Source: Gonocerus acuteangulatus
Lineage: Eukaryota; Arthropoda; Insecta; Hemiptera; Coreidae
Length of the DNA stretch: 64,000 bases
Direction: 5' to 3'
Assembly: GCA_946811695.1 (NCBI GenBank)
Contig: OX328132.1
Span: 96,410,022 to 96,474,021, forward strand
Shown: positions 46,890 through 60,945 of the stretch, piece after piece
Layout of the letters: every line of letters starts with the position of its first letter
How positions within the stretch are numbered: position 1 is the stretch's first letter
Translations under genes and position numbers: made by a program
Notes under the pieces: generated by a model
What the model was told of the DNA's origin: nothing
The model's database searches: none
The model's input: only the letters and a program-made list of their open reading frames with translations

Positions 46890-46945
46890 ATAAGAACGGA
46901 ACCGCGCTAAGATGAGGCAGTTCCTGCGAGTCGGACTTTTTTTTA
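46890..46945 (-). repeat. GTCCGACTCGCAGGAACTGC module in the left copy
   Basis: On the minus strand: AAAGTCCGACTCGCAGGAAC, CATCTTAGCGCGGTTCCG, ATCCCTAGTCTAATT. Matches the SINE at 41615-41790. The duplicate is at 49235-49290. Confidence 0.75.
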
Positions 46946-47364
46946 ATTATATGGATGGTTTTTTCTTCATTAGTCATTTTTTTTTTTTGACCTACATTAT
47001 TTTATAATTGCCCTACCTGTTTAATATAGGTGGCGAGCGGACCACACATGCGTATGTAGGATAAACATGTTTTATATAATTATTGACAAAAATTAGAATT
47101 TTTAGATGTAAATAATAATGAGTTAACTAGGAATATTTTTTAACTAAAGTGATGTATTCAAAAATTTCTATACCAAATTTGTTAAAAAAAAACGAAAAAA
47201 ATATTCTATTCTTTATTTTATTTTATAATACATCACTTCATGAGCAATATTCATTTATGACTACCAAGGGCAATGTTAAAAAGCTTAAATTTTGAGTTGC
47301 CTAGACAATCAAAGGCATTTATTGAAACACACAAAAGAAAATAATATAATGGGTGCTGTAGCGC

Positions 47365-49767
<2,403 letters not shown>

Positions 49768-49964
49768 TCATTCATGTGCATAAATACAAACGTATGTATA
49801 CAAGCAATTTTTCATTTAACACAACTCCAGCCGTACGGGCCTGTTTTTGAAAGCCCTAAACCGAGGATCGATAGAGATGAAGTTTAATCACGGCTCGGTG
49901 TAATGAAACATTTACGGTGCAATCAATGACTCCAGGGCGTTTTCCTAATCCCTTCATTTTCATT

Positions 49965-50165
49965 AGGTTCGATTTTGATGTATTTTGCGAATTGGAGGAA
50001 TGGAAAGAGGGAGGAACTGTACCAAATTATGTGCACCAATGATGCAGACTATCTAGTGAGATACTCTGAGAGTATTTCGGTGCACTCTTGGGTGTGGTGC
50101 ATTTATTAATCTAAAGATCCAAGATACGAGGCTACTCGCCTATAGTGTTCTAACCATAAAAGCCA
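49965..50165 (+). repeat. ~200-bp dispersed repeat, copy 1
   Basis: GAGGGAGGAA, GATGCAGACTATCTAGTGAG, ATACTCTGAGAG, TTGGGTGTGGTG, TTTATTAATC, GATCCAAGATA and CCTATAGTG occur in the same order at 52770-52965. Family unknown. Confidence 0.75.
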
Positions 50166-50389
50166 TTTTCCACCTATAAATTCACTAGTAGATCTGAATT
50201 TTATTATTATTGCTTTAACTTTGCCATAAAAACTTTACCTGCACCGTAAAAACCTATCGCATTATCATCTATATTATATAGCTATACAATATTAATAAAT
50301 GTTTATAGCCTAAAAACACAAATTAAAAAAGAAATACAATATACTGGCCAATTAAATAAGAAAATTGGAAGAAGACAGAATGTTCACTG

Positions 50390-50836
50390 CAGTGTTGGGC
50401 ATTATTCGAATAAAGTATTATTCGAATGATTATTCAAATACATTTTTAGTGAATGATGAATAATTCCCTGAATTATCTTATTCAAACGGTACATCATTCA
50501 TTATTCACAGAATTATTCGTTATTCATTATTCGTTACTCATCATTCATTTTTCATCATTCGTTATTATTTATTTCTAGTTGGTCTACTGATTAATCCTAC
50601 TCAATCACACATATATATACATATTTTCGGCTGCCAACATCATAATAAATCTATCATTATTCACTAAAATATGTATATTCTGATTGATCATTCGAATAAT
50701 TTGTGAATAAAACATAAACTTCATTCACAGAATAACGAATAATGAATAAAAGTAATTATTCTTCATTCATGAATAAAATAATACATTTATTCATTAATCG
50801 TTATTAATCATTCTGAATAATATTTGCCCAACACTG
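50390..50836. mobile_element. 447-bp hAT MITE with perfect TSD
   Basis: CAGTGTTGGGCATTATTCG at the left and the reverse complement of CAGTGTTGGGCAAATATTC at the right, flanked by GTTCACTG (50382-50389, 50837-50844). CAGTGTTGGGCA termini with 8-bp TSDs are classical for hAT elements. The interior is largely ATTCATTATTCG-like repeats with weak self-complementarity. Confidence 0.95.
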
Positions 50837-50844
50837 GTTCACTG

Positions 50845-51205
50845 CTACTGTAAAACACTTACTATACATTAAAGGTTATTTTCTCAAAATTTCTGCATTG
50901 AAACACCTCTACATGGCATAGTCATTAACAGGGTATTTAATTCATATTTCTTTAGAATTGGACTAAACCAACATGAAAGCTGCCATTTTGACTTCAACAC
51001 AACACAGACTGTTTAGCATCTACTGCACGACTTACTTACCTTTAAATGGGGTCACATAACTAAAGTGTGATAAAGTTAGTACACACCTATACTGCGAGGA
51101 TATTTTCATTTAAATTCTACCAAAGAGTCGACCTTTACCCAAAGAGAATGAACAGATATGTAAGCAGTATAGCAGTATAGGTATGGAACACTGTAAATGT
51201 AATAA
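50845..51205. other. Unassigned sequence
   Basis: Nothing recognised. Confidence 0.35.
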
Positions 51206-51433
51206 GAAGACAAGGTATAGTTGGGATTCGGCTAGGAGAAAAACGTCAGACTTTCAGGAAGAAATCTGTATATAATTCTTTTGCGAAGAATTTGGTTAAG
51301 AAGAAAGAAGGTCTGATTTTTCTACTAAAGTGTAAGTCGCACCATTTTTTACTGTCGCACATTTTTACAACAGATTTCTTCCTGAAAGTCTGACGTTTTT
51401 CTCCTATCCGAATCCCAACTATACCTTGTCTTC
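51206..51433. mobile_element. Foldback element with 64-bp arms (GTTGGGATTCGGCTA family)
   Basis: 51206-51269 and 51370-51433 pair with a single mismatch. The GTTGGGATTCGGCTA terminal part matches the foldback at 28951-29166, but the loop differs and has no hammerhead core. Confidence 0.85.
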
Positions 51434-51786
51434 GTATCTCTGCAACGTCTAACTATCTCCATATTCACTAAATGTAATAAGGATTTTCGATAATTTGGCT
51501 GAATTTATATTGAAGTGGACACTGAAAAAATCGTTATAGTTGTTAAAAAATTTCTATTGATTTCTTTCATAAAGAAAATTTGTTTTGTATTTTATTTGAT
51601 TTGATTTATTTTTACCTTTATGTATAATATTAAAAATGTAATCATTAACAAAATTATTAAAATGTAATCGATTATATGTTATATACATAGAAGAAGTTGC
51701 CACATGCAGAAAATCAATAAAAACCACCCTTAAGGATTACTTAATGAAGGAAATAAAGAATATACGTAAATATGTATGTGTGTGTG

Positions 51787-51837
<51 letters not shown>

Positions 51838-52769
51838 TTACCATACGTATGTGCAATACCTAATACGTTTTTACATCGTGAAGAGCAGGAAAAATCATTT
51901 AAATAATTAATAAGGCTGTACGTTTTGCGTTTATGTTATTATGTTATGTCACATTGTTAATATCAATTTTGAAACAACTTCAAAAACAAAAATGTGTTTT
52001 TCTCCTTTCGTGTTAAAATCTTAGGCATTTAAAGGTACTTTTTGGTAAGTAAATTGAATACTCTACAACGCTTACACTGACTACTTGATACGGGTGTACT
52101 ATGCACATTATTGGTAGAAAAGTAAAAAACATAACGTTTTTCTCAGTTTAAGCGAAAAAATTACAAATATATAATCGACATAGAGAATTCAATTCAGGGC
52201 AATAACCCGTCATAAAAATTACATTTTAGAGATTGTAGAGTGATCGTCCCTGGCGAAGAGCTGGTGGTCACAAGTGTATGAGACACCCTTGAGGCCAGAG
52301 TTGAAGTGCATAGTCCATCAAATTAGAAAGAAACGCCAATAGATTAACTGTACAGACCAATAATGCAGGGACTGTACAGGCCAGGCCTGACGTGTGTGGA
52401 CAAGAGGATATTTGCTTGCACATGCAGTGGGTCTACTATAACTGGCCTGTGCAGTCCCGGACATAAGGTTTCATTAACTTATTGTGTGTCGAAACCTGGC
52501 CAAACTGTGCAGTCCCAGTCTTCAGAAACTGAACGTGTATGGCCACCTTAACTGAAGCGTTATCGAATGCGTAGCTATACCATTACCATTTATAGAGCTC
52601 TAGGCTTAACATATACAGCCACACTATACATAGATTTAACGATATCACATTTAGCTAAAATTTATTTGTAGCTAGTTACAGTTGTGTAAATATACCTTCA
52701 ACAAGTGTCCCCTAAAGCCTCGATTTTTGTTAGGTACCTTTGCATATCCGAAGGTATCTCTAGGATCTA
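51434..52769. other. Mostly unassigned; TG/TA tract at 51776-51836
   Basis: A (TG)n(TA)n microsatellite is the clearest feature. 52340-52550 repeats GTACAGGCC/CTGTGCAGTCCC phrases several times, without a clean period. No gene. Confidence 0.45.
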
Positions 52770-52965
52770 GAAACGAATTTGACGTATTTAGTAAATTGCG
52801 GGAATGAAGAGAGGGAGGAAATGCGCTTAAATATGCACATGAAGGATGCAGACTATCTAGTGAGATACTCTGAGAGCATGGCGGAGCACGCTTGGGTGTG
52901 GTGTATTTATTAATCGACAGATCCAAGATAGGGGTCGATCCTCCTATAGTGCTCTAAGCAAAAAG
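52770..52965 (+). repeat. ~200-bp dispersed repeat, copy 2
   Basis: Direct counterpart of 49965-50165; see that entry for shared blocks. Confidence 0.75.
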
Positions 52966-53441
52966 GCGATAAATTCCGATATTCCAACCGTAGATTCACT
53001 TGTACTCCTGAATATTTCAGCTTTACATTAGGCCACCTTGGTGTGCTTTCTATCCAAAGCACATATTTCTCTCTTCGATTTTATCCCTTACTAGACAATA
53101 TTACTTAAAAAATATTACAAATACATTATCCGTCGATATAAGTTCCATATATTCAAGGTTATTGGAATGTATGGGATCCGGGATCACACCTATTTAGTCG
53201 AATAGAATTAACTTTATTTGCAGAACCCCGAAATAGAGATTTAGACAAATATAACTATACAAACAATTTAAACCATTCACCGCTTACTTCGCACTATGGC
53301 GGGCTGACGAAGACTCTCTGCGCACGCTCCTCCTCTAAACAGGCTGGCTGATACGGCATTCTCCCCACGCTACGCCCGCACTGGAGCGGGCTAACAAAGA
53401 CGCTCCCGCATAAAACTAAATTCTCGCACTACCTAGGGGCT
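52966..53441. other. Unassigned, GC-richer near 53280-53440
   Basis: No frame or RNA fold recognised. Confidence 0.35.
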
Positions 53442-53589
53442 TTTAGCGCGGTTCCTCCCTCCCTCCATAGGGAGGAACCCCGCTTATAAGGTTGATCTCA
53501 TTAAACAACCCGGAAGTGCCGACTAGAAAATTTCGCGTTTCAGAACCCCTGGAAACTGAAAATGATGGTAGTTCAAATTTGTATATATA

Positions 53590-53639
<50 letters not shown>

Positions 53640-53644
53640 GTATA

Positions 53645-53693
<49 letters not shown>

Positions 53694-54330
53694 CTGTTCG
53701 CGCATTTCAGGCTTCCCTGATGGTCCGATTTTGATGAAATTTTGGTACAAAAATCCGTCGTCCAATTTGAAAGGTCAGGTTCGTTAACCAGCAAAATCCG
53801 CCCACTGGAAGATGGCGTTTGGGGCGAAATTCGCGCAAAAAAAATCGTAACGCTTACGTTTTTGAGTTCATATACTTGTAAGTACTCGTTTTATGGGCTT
53901 CTTGGGCTAGTAAAACGAATGAAACCATTTTTAAGGCGACAGCTTTTACCGTTTCCGAGAAAATCGGAAAAATGGTTGTTAAATCAAGTTTTTGATTTGG
54001 TTACTTAGAATCATCGGATTCGGTTAAAATATTTTCTGTATGTTTAAATTCCATACATACAAAGATGTGTAAATTTTGGTTACGTTTGGAGTTAAGGAAG
54101 AATTAGAATAAAATATTTTATTAAGAGACATGAAAAGTTTTGGGAACTTCGCATATTTTCCTTAATATCTCGAAAACAGTTGGGAAATCGTCATAAGTGG
54201 ATAGCAACTATTCAAAAGCTTACTAAATTCTCTATAATTAATACTCTGACTTCGATTAGTCGATGTCAATCGGAGAAAACGGTGATGAAAACTTTGAATG
54301 TGTTCTTTTGAACGGGTTTTCGTAGTTGTT
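53442..54330 (+). mobile_element. Palindrome-headed repeat family, third copy
   Basis: GCGCGGTTCCTCCCTCCC...GGGAGGAACCCCGC head, TA tract 53582-53690, CCGATTTTGATGAAATTTTGG, AACCAGCAAAATCCGCCCAC, GAAATTCGCGC and TCGAAAACAGTTGGGAAAT. It has only one of the two internal units seen at 44850-46100. Confidence 0.8.
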
Positions 54331-54439
54331 TAGCTCACTTTTTAATTGTTTGTTTTAAATTGTATTTATTTTATGAAACATTTAGAAATTATAAACATTT
54401 TGATGGTTTTGAATACATTGAACAATGAAATAAAAATGT

Positions 54440-54562
54440 CATGTCTGTAGCAGTGGGCCACACCTAGAAGATAAAAATCTTAGTGCTTGCTCGGGATTTG
54501 AACTTAGGTTCTCGAGCATATTAGTCCAGTGCTCTACCACTGAGCTAAACTCGTCCCATATC
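54440..54562 (-). mobile_element. tRNA-like SINE head
   Basis: On the minus strand, TTTAGCTCAGTGGTAGAGCA (consensus box A) and AAGTTCAAATCCCGAG (box B) stand about 45 bases apart. Acceptor and T stems do not close properly, so it is not a functional tRNA. The head matches that of 60450-60765; the body is cut short. Confidence 0.7.
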
Positions 54563-54809
54563 TATTCGAAAGCTTATTAGATTTCCTACAAACACGGTTC
54601 TTATTTGACTTTGGTAGAGTGATCTCATACGGAGAAATCGATGCTTAAGTGGAGAAATTTCCCCTTGGGATACTAGTTTCCTGTAGACGCCTATGATCAT
54701 GCTTCGCTTTGAGAATTAATTTTGAATTTTTACATGTGTTTAAATTTTTCACGAATGATTAAGATAAAAAATGAACTGTTTCTATTGTAAGCTCTGCAAA
54801 TACAACTAG
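54563..54809. other. Spacer
   Basis: Nothing recognised apart from a phrase related to the preceding repeat (AAGCTTATTAGATT). Confidence 0.35.
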
Positions 54810-54870
54810 GTGTAAGAAAGTAATCGCGCAAAGATGTCGTAGTTCCTGCGAGTCGGAGGTTTTAGGCATA
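54785..54870 (-). repeat. Diverged GTCCGACTCGCAGG module
   Basis: On the minus strand: CTCCGACTCGCAGGAACTAC, ACATCTTTGCGCG, ACCTAGTTGTATTTG, AATAGAAACAGTT. Confidence 0.6.
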
Positions 54871-54976
54871 TTGTGTAGTCTGAAAGCATGAAAGAAAAAT
54901 CCTGAAATACCCAAACCTATAGGAAATTATTAAGGTAAATTAATAACGACAATTCTTCAATTTACAACTTTTCATT

Positions 54977-55017
54977 TGCTCTACAAGCTTCACATATATA
55001 GTACGCCTCTTCAGGAG
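54977..55017 (-). ncRNA. Hammerhead-like relic
   Basis: On the minus strand: CTC, CTGAAGA, GGCGTAC...ATGT, GAAG in place of GAAA, CTTGTA, GAG. Stem I is CTC/GAG. One box change and a weak stem II make activity unlikely. Confidence 0.4.
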
Positions 55018-55194
55018 ATAATCTATTCCCAGTCTATTTGTAGAAAGGCACTTCCTGATTGCATTATGAGGTCAACCTCATAGGGAAGTTTCCTTACTAT
55101 GGAGATAAAGAGGAAAACGCGCTAAAAGGAACTTCTGATACGTAGACCACGTCATGACTGCTACACGCGAGTCATGATGCCATCATACCAGTAT

Positions 55195-55480
55195 GATCCT
55201 TTGGCGCGGTTCCTCCCCCTTCATTGAGAGGACACCCGCTTATGAGGTTGACCTTACAAAAATTTCCGATTTTTATAAAATGTGGCACAAACATCTTTCG
55301 TCTAATTTGACACGTGAAAGTTTGCTAATCAGCAGAATCCGTCCTCCGGAACATGGTGTACTGAGCAAAATTCGCGCGAAAAAAAAATCGTAACTTCTAC
55401 TTTTCCGATTTCATATGCTTACAGGTACTCGATTAGAATGTTCCTTAAAGTAGAAAAACGAATGAACCATTTTTAAAGCA
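55195..55480 (+). mobile_element. Palindrome-headed repeat family, fourth, decayed copy
   Basis: GGCGCGGTTCCTCCCCCTTC head, CCCGCTTATGAGGTTGA, CCGATTTTTATAAAATGTGG, AATCAGCAGAATCCG and AAAATTCGCGCG follow the family order. The TA tract is absent. Confidence 0.7.
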
Positions 55481-55564
55481 GAATTGAAATCACTTTAAAG
55501 GAGAAATAAATGCTCAAAACTTCGAAATTTATAGCTTTGTTCTTTTGAAAAGGGTCTTTTCGCC

Positions 55565-55800
55565 GTTTACCGTGTACGAAAAAGAAGACTGCATGTGTCA
55601 AAAAAAAAGTGTTCGCTGGCGATCGCTCTTGCGCAGTGGTGTTCGCGCATGCGCAGTGGCCATCTCCTAAAAAGAAGACTGTATATATCACAAAAGAGAG
55701 TCCGCTTGCATTCGCACATGCACCATGGCGTTTCCATGTACGAAAAAGAAGACTGCATGTGCCACAAAAAAGTGACCGCTGGCCTTCGCGCATGTTTTAA
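55565..55800 (+). repeat. Three-unit GC-richer minisatellite (70-90 bp)
   Basis: AAAAAGAAGACTGCATGTG(T)CA...AAAGTG..CGCTGG..TTCGCGCATG recurs starting near 55578, 55671 and 55743. Units differ in length and 10-20 percent in sequence. Open frames run through on both strands, without a recognised protein. Confidence 0.75.
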
Positions 55801-56030
55801 TTGCATTTAATAGTAATATGAGTATTTCAGTAAAAAAAAGGTAGGAAAATGAGAAACACTGTGATAGTGTTTCCATGAGCTAACGTTGAGAAAGAGGATG
55901 GAGTAATTTGCGCATAGGCTACAATCACTTTCCTGTTATGGCGCCATACATCTTTCTTCTGTTTGAGATTTTATTTTATATTTTTCGTGAGAGATCAAAA
56001 CCTATTTATAACTGCTTCTATTCCTTTACT
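55801..56030. other. Spacer
   Basis: Nothing recognised. Confidence 0.35.
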
Positions 56031-56095
56031 AATTGCACTAGGGATATGAACTGAACCGCGCTAACATGACGCAGCTCCTACGAGTCGGACTTTAT
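56000..56095 (-). repeat. GTCCGACTCGCAGG module
   Basis: On the minus strand: AAAGTCCGACTCGTAGGAGC, TGCGTCATGTTAGCGCGGTT, ATCCCTAGTGCAATTAG, AATAGAAGCAGTTATAA. Confidence 0.7.
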
Positions 56096-56598
56096 TTTAT
56101 AGGTAAACATAGAATTGGTTTAGCTCCTTTAGAGGCGTAGAATTTATCTGAAAATACTAGAGAAAATGAAGATTTGTTACTTATCATTTAATAATTGACT
56201 TTCTGCCTCATTTGTTATAGATTTTGACATTTCAGTTCACAATAACCATTGATAATAAATAAAGTTTTTCCTAAAAAGCTATCGGTATTTTTTCTGGTTA
56301 TTTAGTAGGGAAAATACTGAGATGAAGTGAAAATAGAGAGAGGAAGGAGTATAAATGAGGCGGATGGGTAGGGATAACGAGGTTCTGGGACTCCCTTCTA
56401 CAAGTAGCAACATCCTGATCTCTAGCAGACCGCAGGAATCCAACTGGAAAACTCTAGGTAAAGCCTTTATCTACCAGCCACCACTTTATATAGAATCACT
56501 ATAAATGTATATCTGCTGGAAAATATAATCGGCTTTTCCACAAAGGGGTTTGGAATAACAGATAGAAAAGAAACTGTTCAAATAACAGTTCAAAATAA
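56096..56598. other. Unassigned sequence
   Basis: Nothing recognised. Confidence 0.35.
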
Positions 56599-57111
56599 CA
56601 GTTGACTCTTCCTAATCCGGCTTCGTCGGGACAGGGGTACAGTGGCGTTAGTGATAACGCCGGATTAGCGGATTCAGTTAGAAGCGGTCACTCAGGTATT
56701 TGAAAAACCTTATTATTTTAGGATATAATAATATGCAACATTTTTAATATTTAAGGTAAAATTTAGGTATCGAATAAGAAAAAAAATTCAAAATATGTGA
56801 ATCCTTCCTGGTGTATTATTAACACGTGCATATGCATGTAAAACATTGCGATGAATTTTCAAACTAGACTGGCTATAATCAGGCGTTCCAGCCGCAGGTG
56901 CCTTAGTAGAAACATTCATTTTTTTAGTAGAAACAGAATTTCCTGCCTCTAAAACGAACTTCTCTAACTTCAATTCAATGAAATACAAAGAAAAAAATAT
57001 TTGGCTTGCTAGGAAGGGAACATTTTCTAGGAACTCTCGAGCCAGTTTTAGGAACTCATTCCTCTGAGTGAGCGACGGATAAGAGAACGCCGGATAAGGG
57101 AGAGTCTTCTG
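56599..57111. mobile_element. pogo/Tigger-like non-autonomous element
   Basis: CAGTTGACTCTTCCTAATCC at the left pairs with the right end, whose complement is CAGAAGACTCTCCCTTATCC. A second inner match, AACGCCGGAT...CACTCAG, strengthens the inverted ends. CAG...CTTATCCGGC ends are typical of pogo/Tigger/jerky elements. The TA duplication is not clean. A 66-codon minus frame inside (56788-56988) is unassigned. Confidence 0.55.
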
Positions 57112-57227
57112 TGTATAGTCTCCATGTTGATGGAAGCAGATATGTACACTAGTCTGAAACAGAAGAGTAGGAATTGAGAGCCTTCAGCTATCTCGCTGAG
57201 CAATCTAGATAAATGTCTGTTGGCGAA
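57112..57227. other. Spacer before the tandem array
   Basis: Nothing recognised beyond a partial first array unit near its right end. Confidence 0.35.
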
Positions 57228-57975
57228 GGTAGATCAGTCCGCTAGGTTGAAACAGAATTGCAGGAATTGCGGGCGTTCGGCCATCTCAGTGAGCAATCTG
57301 GATAAATGCCTGTTGGTGAAGGTAGACCAGTCAGCTAGATTGAAACAGAATTGTAGAAATTGCGGGCGTTTGGCCATCTGGATAAATGCCTGTTGGTGAA
57401 GGTAGGCCAGTCCGCTAGGTTGACGCAGGATTGTAGGAATTGCGGGCGGTCGGCCATCTCGGTGATTAATCAGGATAAACGCCTGTTGGTAAAGGTAGAT
57501 CAGTCCGCTAGGTTGAAACAGAATCGTACGAATTGCGGGCGTTCGGCCATCTCGGTGAGCCATCTGGACAAATGCCTGTTGGTGAAGGTAGACCAGTCAG
57601 CTAGTCTGAAACAGAATTGTTGAAATTGCGGCCGTTTGGTCATCTGGATAAATGCCTGTAGGTGAAGGTAGATCAGTCCGCTAGGTTGAAACAGAATTGT
57701 TGAAATTGCGGCCGTTTGGTCATCCGGATAAATGCCTGTAGGTGAAGGTAGATCAGTCCGCTAGGTTGAAACAGAATTGCAGGAATTGCGGGCGTTCGGC
57801 CATCTCGGTGAGCAATTTGGATAAATGCCTGTTGGTAAAGGTAGACCAGTCAGCTAGGGTGAAACAGAATTGTACGATTTGGGGGCGTTCGGCCATCTCG
57901 ATGAGCCATCTGGATAAATGCCTGTTGATAAAGGTAGACCAGTCCGTTAGGTTGAAACAGAATTGCAGGCGTTTA
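57180..57975 (+). repeat. 93/80-bp tandem array, about nine units
   Basis: GGTAGAYCAGTC begins units at 57228, 57321, 57401, 57494, 57587, 57667, 57747, 57840 and 57933. The steps are 93, 80, 93, 93, 80, 80, 93, 93. The short unit lacks a 13-base TCGGTGAGCAATC-type segment. The 93-bp unit is stop-free (LDKCLLVKVDQSARLKQ...), but the 80-bp units break the frame, so a protein repeat is unlikely. Confidence 0.95.
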
Positions 57976-59772
57976 GTATTATAATCAGGAAAAAAACATG
58001 TAAGGGAAGAAGAGCCGGCATAGAAATTGAATATACTTTAGCGTATCAACTCAGGCTCTAAAACTTCTCTCCGTTTTCCAAAGACTACCTCGATGGAACT
58101 TTACTTATATGCTTTTCGTCCCCCTCTCGGGCCTCCTCCCTTTACCTTGTGCACATATCCACCCACCTGGGAGATGCTTAGGGTGTGAAACGTGGGAGGT
58201 CGAGTGGGTGGAGAATAACGCTCGTTTCTAACTACCTATCCCCTGCCTCTTTCATCTTGCACTTAAAACTTTAAATGTTCTTAATCTCAAATCCCACATT
58301 GATGTACTGAGTCTACTTTCTTCGTTGTATGTTAATTTCTGCAGGGCAAAAATGAATATTTTGTCAGGTAGATGCACCCGTACTGTAAATTTTTAACTCG
58401 TCCAGATTACACCCTCGAAAAATTTCTTTTGTACCCGATGGCATCACCATTTCTCGTGGTTCCTAGGCTCAAGAGCCCGAGATTAGACGAAGAAATTCAT
58501 GTTATAAGAGTTCATTTAGCTTCTATGTAACTTCTGTATCACCGTAGGCAACTGAAAACTACTGTCCAGAGGGATTGCTTTGCTGACAAAATAAAAAAAT
58601 ATTGGTTTAATATCTGACCGGGATGCTCCTAGAATTCTTCCTCATGACTCTCAAACAGAGAGACGATCATTCAACCACGCATTCTCTTGTAGCATTCGAA
58701 AGGAGAAGCAAAAGTAATATCAAGAAATTAAAACGGGTAAGCAACAATTTATAAAATCACCCATATTTCCCATTAAAAAAAAATTTAATGAAGAAAAAAT
58801 GGCAAGTTGGTAAATGAATCCACTACTTACAGAAAAGATGGCATTACAGGAACGTAGTTTTATCAAGACGCCCTAAATCTCTCTAAAATGGCCTTCTTTT
58901 TCATACCACGCTGATAAAACTATCTTACAATAAAAAACATTACATAACCACTGAATGAACTTTGCATAATTTCCGTCGGCAATGTAAAGATTCTAAATTT
59001 AATAAGATTTTTTACTCTAAATTGTACAAAGCTGTCTTACTAGTATAATACTTCTTAATTTAAGAATTTTTTTTTATTATTATAAATCGGTTTACAAATT
59101 CTTGTTGTTTATAGATAGATATTTCATTTTCATTGAAGCTCTCGACTTTTTTTTCGTAGAATTTTAAATTGCTCCGTACACAGGAGTAAATTAATGATGC
59201 TCAATATCATTGCTTCGTGCACGCGAATAATGGATGTGTAGTATTGCCAACAATTAGCCGGAACGTATTGGTTACATACATTTTGCCGGCAATATATTTC
59301 AGGGAATGCCGCCTATTATTTTCACATTTTCAACCGGGCGACTGGCCCCTTTAATAAGGCTGCATACTGAATATAGGAATTTTAGAGTCAACATATTCTA
59401 GGGGGTAGTGTTGCAATGATTCGATAGAAATGACAACCAGCGAATATTTGCTGCCCCCATCTACATATGAATAGATGTGACGATTATATTAGGAGCCACG
59501 TTAAATTATTCATGGTGAGTATCCGATTCAGCTGTGACAGTGATTCTGCTATCTTTTACGCTTAATTCCCCTCCCCTCCAAGCTCCTATTTATGATTCGA
59601 GTATTATGCCCGTTTCTGCTTAACTACATTTCAGATGAAGCATAATTCAACCGTCATATTTTTTACAATTTGTACCTATAAGATAATAAAAAAAACCCGG
59701 CTCACAGAAATTGTGTCATCTTGATTTTTTTTAATTACGTAATTGGAATTAAGATTATATTTATTTCTTGAG

Positions 59773-59776
<4 letters not shown>
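57976..59776. other. Unassigned, more balanced composition
   Basis: No exon-like frame, RNA gene or repeat could be supported. Confidence 0.4.

Positions 59777-59818
<42 letters not shown>
59777..59818. repeat. (TA)n microsatellite
   Basis: A 42-base TA run. Confidence 0.95.
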
Positions 59819-59819
<1 letters not shown>

Positions 59820-60403
59820 TTGCTTAAATAACATGAAAATGACTGCAATAAATATTGAATATATAATATTATTATTATTTTATTTTATCCGCTACCAAGG
59901 CGATTCGCCCTATATAATTTTTACATACAGATCCAAATTGTTATACACTTCTACATACATAGTTATATACACTTATATATTTATATGATCTTACATACAC
60001 ATCTAATTAAAAACTATAAATAGAAGTACTCTAAAGAAAAGAAGTATAAAAAACAAAACAAAACAAATAATCTAAGTATGGTATGCCGACACATTGAAAT
60101 ACTTTGGAGTAATTGCATAATAATTTCTAAGTTCTTCCGTTTTCGTACTATTTATATGGCTGTCACGCGGATAATGTAAATTTGAATTCCATTATTAGAA
60201 ATGTTCCTGGAAATTGTCAACAAGTGCTATAGGTGTCACTGCACAATATATTACTAGGACGGAGATTTCTACCCATATCAATAGATATCTGTATATATAT
60301 ATATATAGTTATATTCCACTTGTTCTTTTTTCTTTATTTGGCAGAGGGTCGATGAAGCAGAACACCATTTGTTTTTGTTCAACTATTTTATTTTATCTAT
60401 TTT
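59819..60403. other. Unassigned AT-rich sequence
   Basis: Nothing recognised; TATACA/TACATA phrases near 59940-60000. Confidence 0.35.
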
Positions 60404-60445
60404 GCCCGACATGTTTCGTGCCTTAATTCGCACCTATTCACAGGC
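60404..60445 (-). ncRNA. Hammerhead-like motif within a SINE 3' region, core damaged
   Basis: On the minus strand: TGCC, CTGTGA (the conserved A6 missing), stem II GGTGC-GAATTAA-GGCAC, GAAA, CATGTC, GGGCA. Stem II is good (GTGC/GCAC), stem I TGCC/GGCA is plausible, and ACATGT is palindromic. Only the CUGANGA box is defective. It directly follows the SINE body at 60450. Confidence 0.5.
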
Positions 60446-60765
60446 ACTGAGGGGCAGATACTATAGAGGTATCTGATTCATGACCATACGGCTCACTAGG
60501 GAGATAGTCTGGTCAGTACTATGCTCCGGCCGCCTGATTTTCCCCTTGGCTGCTTCGACTGCTAGAATCATTCAAATTAGCATCCAAGGTACCCATTGAT
60601 AAATTTATTAAAGGCTGGGATGGCCTAGGGAGGGTCAGGGAGGCCGAAATCAACCCATGAACGAAGACACTAGAAGAAAAAATCTTTAGTGCTTGCTTGG
60701 GATTTGAACTCAGGCCTCCAGCTTATTAATCCAGTGCTCTACCACTGAGCTAACCTCGCCCCTTA
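60446..60765 (-). mobile_element. tRNA-derived SINE (GTATGGTCA-body family) ending in a hammerhead motif
   Basis: The head (60763-60688) has GTTAGCTCAGTGGTAGAGCA and GAGTTCAAATCCCAAGC. The body then runs through GGCGGCCGGAGCATAGTACT, CCAGACTATCTCCC and CGTATGGTCATGAATCAGATAC, straight into the hammerhead motif at 60445. It is the most complete copy of this family here. Confidence 0.75.
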
Positions 60766-60887
60766 TATATAGTTTTAGTGCTGCAAAATTATTAGAAGGA
60801 AGAATTCATCATTTTTTTTTTCATTGCGTAGATTTATTGCATGTCTACTTGCTGCAGAAGTTTCAAGCTTTAGGACGTTTTTTTGTT

Positions 60888-60892
<5 letters not shown>

Positions 60893-60941
<49 letters not shown>
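60893..60941. repeat. (TA)n microsatellite
   Basis: A 49-base TA run after a T-rich stretch. Confidence 0.95.

Positions 60942-60945
<4 letters not shown>

Noticed and set aside
56788..56988. 66-codon frame inside the pogo-like element as transposase remnant
   Set aside because: No DDE or DNA-binding motif is visible; too short to assign.
57228..57984. Cys-containing tandem peptide repeat suggesting a zinc-finger-like protein
   Set aside because: The 80-bp units break the frame, so the repeat is not maintained as protein.
60688..60763. Functional tRNA gene on the minus strand
   Set aside because: Clear A and B boxes, but T and acceptor stems are mispaired and the SINE body follows directly.
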